Below are positions 62,063 through 64,000 of a stretch of DNA of 64,000 nucleotides, one piece after another; the stretch's first letter is position 1; the number at the start of each line of letters is the position of its first letter. The stretch comes from Gracilariopsis chorda (taxonomy: Eukaryota; Rhodophyta; Florideophyceae; Gracilariales; Gracilariaceae), in NCBI GenBank assembly GCA_003194525.1, contig NBIV01000039.1, positions 1-64,000 of the forward strand, in the 5' to 3' direction. The notes below the pieces were generated by a model. That model searched no databases, was not told the origin of the DNA, and worked only from the letters and a program-made list of their open reading frames with translations. Both the position numbers and the translations under genes were made by a program.

Positions 62063-64000
62063 ATGGACCGCACCCGCACCCGCGCCCGCGCCGCGCCGCC
62101 GCGCAAGATGCGCATCCGCGCGTATGAACGAAAGCCGGCAGCGCCGCCACAACTGTTCAGCAACGCGTGGGAACGCTTCTTGCGTCCCGCAGTAGACGCC
62201 GTTCACCAGTCGCAACCGGTTCCGCACTCCCTCGAGCTGCTGTACGGCCACGTGCATGACATCGTCTTGCACAGAAACGCACCCGCCTTGTACGATGCGC
62301 TTCGTCGTGCGTGTGATAGACATATTGCAGCGCGTATCGCTCAACTGGCCGCGCTGTCGCCTTCCTCTGAACACGTCTTTCTCGCCGCCGTCCACGCCGT
62401 GTGGCACACTTACTGCACGCACATGCTGCGCATCAGGCAGATCTTTCTCTACCTCGATCGCACTTACATAGTGCATGCCGCCCAGCCCGACGCTCGCTCC
62501 TTCTGGGATATGGGCTTGCTTCTGTTTCGCACCCACTTCTCCTCAGTTGCAACCGTGCAACAGAACACCGTGCACTGTCTCCTCACGCTCATCGATCGCG
62601 ATCGCGATGGACAAACCGTGGACGTCGCCCTCATGAAGAACCTATTACTCATGTTCACCGCAATAGGCACCTACGACGCCGCCTTCGAAAAGCCCTTTCT
62701 CGCCTCAACCGACACCTACTACCGCAACGAATCCCGCACTCTCGTCGCCTCGCAAGACGTGCCCACCTTTCTCAAACATGCAGAATCCCGCATTCACGCC
62801 GAGTCCCACAGGGCCGTGCGCGTCTTGGACCCGAGCACGCGCAACCCGCTCATATCCACCGTTGAGAAGCGTCTTGTTTCCGATCACGTCGTCACTCTCC
62901 TCGATAACGGCTTCAGTTCCATGTGTGACCAGCACCGCAAGCACGACCTGAAACGCTGTTTCGCCGTTCTCTCCCGTGCCAGCGATCACATGCCTGCCGA
63001 TTCGCGCGCTCCAAACGAGCTCATGAAATCTCGTCTCATCGACTACGTCAAGAACGTCGGTCGCGCCATCGTCATGGACAAATCAAAGGACCCTGAAATG
63101 GTTCAATCCTTGCTCACTCTCAAAGCCAGACTAGACGACCTCGTCAATTTCTCCTTCGATGGCACAGAGGCGTTTAACATGGCCGTCAATTTTGCGTTCG
63201 AGTCTTTTGTCAATGCCCGGGAAAACAAGCCTGCCGAGCTTATTGCCAAGTTTGTCGACTCCATTTTGCGCACGGGTAACAAGGGCTTTTCGGAAGAACA
63301 ACTTGAAACTACCTTGGATAACGCACTTACGCTCTTTCGCTTCATCGACGGTAAGGACGTCTTTGAGGCCTTTTACAACAAGGACCTTGCAAAGCGCCTG
63401 CTCTATGACAAGTCCGCCAGTCTTGATTTGGAAAAGAGCATGATTTCCAAACTCAAGCATGAGTGCGGGCCGCAGTTCACAGCTAAACTCGAGGCCATGT
63501 TTAGAGACGTCGACGCCAGTAAGGACCTTATGCAGAGCTTTAAGACTCACAAACTCTCCAAGACAAGTCTTAGCCACGGCATTGATCTTAACGTCTATGT
63601 CTTAGAGTCGGCCAGATGGCCGCTCAGCACTCAGCCGTCCAAGGTCAAACTTCCGCAATCCCTCATGGACTGCCAGGAAGTTTTTAAGAAGTTCTACCTT
63701 ACCAAGCATAGCGGCCGCAAGCTTGCATGGCAATACGTCAACGGCTCGTGTAGGGTCAAAGCCAATTTTCCGGAAGGCACCAAGTTTTTGGAGCTCTCAC
63801 TGTATCAAACTATTGTCATGTTGCTATTTAACGACGCCGATGAACTCTCTTACTCTGAAATTGCGGATGCGACGGGAATTGAGGAGCTGCCGTTGAAACG
63901 CACCATGCTATCGTTGGCATGTGGAAAGGCTAGAGTGCTGCTTAAAAGACCGAAAGGACCACAAGTGGACGCCAAAGACTCGTTCGTTTTCAACAAGAAG
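62063..64000 (+). CDS. CUL4: cullin-4, partial at the right edge
   Basis: 646 codons from the ATG at 62063, open to the end of the window. It is the scaffold of CRL4 (DDB1-DCAF) ubiquitin ligases in nucleus and cytosol. A basic N-terminus (MDRTRTRARAAPPRKMR) precedes cullin repeats. The cullin-homology part has FVDSILRTGNKGFSEE, FRFIDGKDVFEAFYNKDLAK, RLLYDKSASLDLEKSMI and KLKHECG. After GRKLAWQYVNGSC comes the winged-helix run DATGIEELPLKRTMLSLACG and KARVLLKRPKG, which matches CUL4 rather than CUL1 or CUL3. The neddylation site lies beyond the window. No intron is seen. Confidence 0.93.
   Translation, partial: MDRTRTRARAAPPRKMRIRAYERKPAAPPQLFSNAWERFLRPAVDAVHQSQPVPHSLELLYGHVHDIVLHRNAPALYDALRRACDRHIAARIAQLAALSPSSEHVFLAAVHAVWHTYCTHMLRIRQIFLYLDRTYIVHAAQPDARSFWDMGLLLFRTHFSSVATVQQNTVHCLLTLIDRDRDGQTVDVALMKNLLLMFTAIGTYDAAFEKPFLASTDTYYRNESRTLVASQDVPTFLKHAESRIHAESHRAVRVLDPSTRNPLISTVEKRLVSDHVVTLLDNGFSSMCDQHRKHDLKRCFAVLSRASDHMPADSRAPNELMKSRLIDYVKNVGRAIVMDKSKDPEMVQSLLTLKARLDDLVNFSFDGTEAFNMAVNFAFESFVNARENKPAELIAKFVDSILRTGNKGFSEEQLETTLDNALTLFRFIDGKDVFEAFYNKDLAKRLLYDKSASLDLEKSMISKLKHECGPQFTAKLEAMFRDVDASKDLMQSFKTHKLSKTSLSHGIDLNVYVLESARWPLSTQPSKVKLPQSLMDCQEVFKKFYLTKHSGRKLAWQYVNGSCRVKANFPEGTKFLELSLYQTIVMLLFNDADELSYSEIADATGIEELPLKRTMLSLACGKARVLLKRPKGPQVDAKDSFVFNKK

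Overview
The window looks like a nuclear scaffold of a red alga, probably a florideophyte seaweed of the Chondrus type. This is inferred from gene content and architecture; no marker sequence was compared. The evidence is near-intronless genes with TATA-like boxes close upstream, a lumenal PsbQ'-like photosystem II protein with a bipartite leader, other proteins with plastid-type leaders, and compact gene islands separated by transposon nests and gene-poor DNA.

Layout. From about 1.1 to 18.1 kb lies a nest of LTR retrotransposons. A decayed Ty1/copia element on the minus strand (gag near 17.2 kb, RNase H near 1.2 kb) has been invaded several times by one Ty3/gypsy LTR family. One 10.6 kb copy (1801-12417) still has both LTRs, a primer binding site and a polypurine tract. 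Other insertions are LTR-only relics at 12941-13808 and 15856-16652, and a clean solo LTR lies at 17276-18100. A further related LTR (5654-6463) sits inside the gypsy copy. An unrelated 1064 bp solo LTR occupies 18879-19942, and a paralogous sequence at 813-960 preserves its empty site. The gypsy family is saturated with short GC hairpins, in LTRs, noncoding DNA and coding DNA alike.

From 20.3 to 27.5 kb are a full-size PDR-type ABC transporter, a small two-pass membrane protein and a secreted malectin-kelch protein. From 27.5 to 39.3 kb the DNA is gene-poor, with one small secreted-protein candidate and a duplicated, decayed coiled-coil gene family.

From 39.3 to 64 kb is a gene island: a protein with the 2'-5' oligoadenylate synthase (OAS) fold that lacks all three catalytic aspartates, an RNF5/RNF185-like membrane RING E3 ligase whose anchor lies in a tiny second exon, a plastid CPBP protease, a plastid two-S1-domain protein, PsbQ'-like, an XRN1-type 5'-3' exoribonuclease with an RS tail, mitochondrial serine hydroxymethyltransferase, an RG-rich unknown, NAD-dependent glycerol-3-phosphate dehydrogenase, a KEA-type K+/H+ antiporter with an apparent frameshift in a homopolymer, and the first 646 codons of cullin-4. 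Genes are packed in divergent or convergent pairs and show no operon logic.

The most notable items are the OAS-like pseudoenzyme and the hairpin-saturated retroelement family. Start codons were chosen as the first in-frame ATG that gives a sensible N-terminus; longer open frames that begin at TTG or GTG were trimmed.
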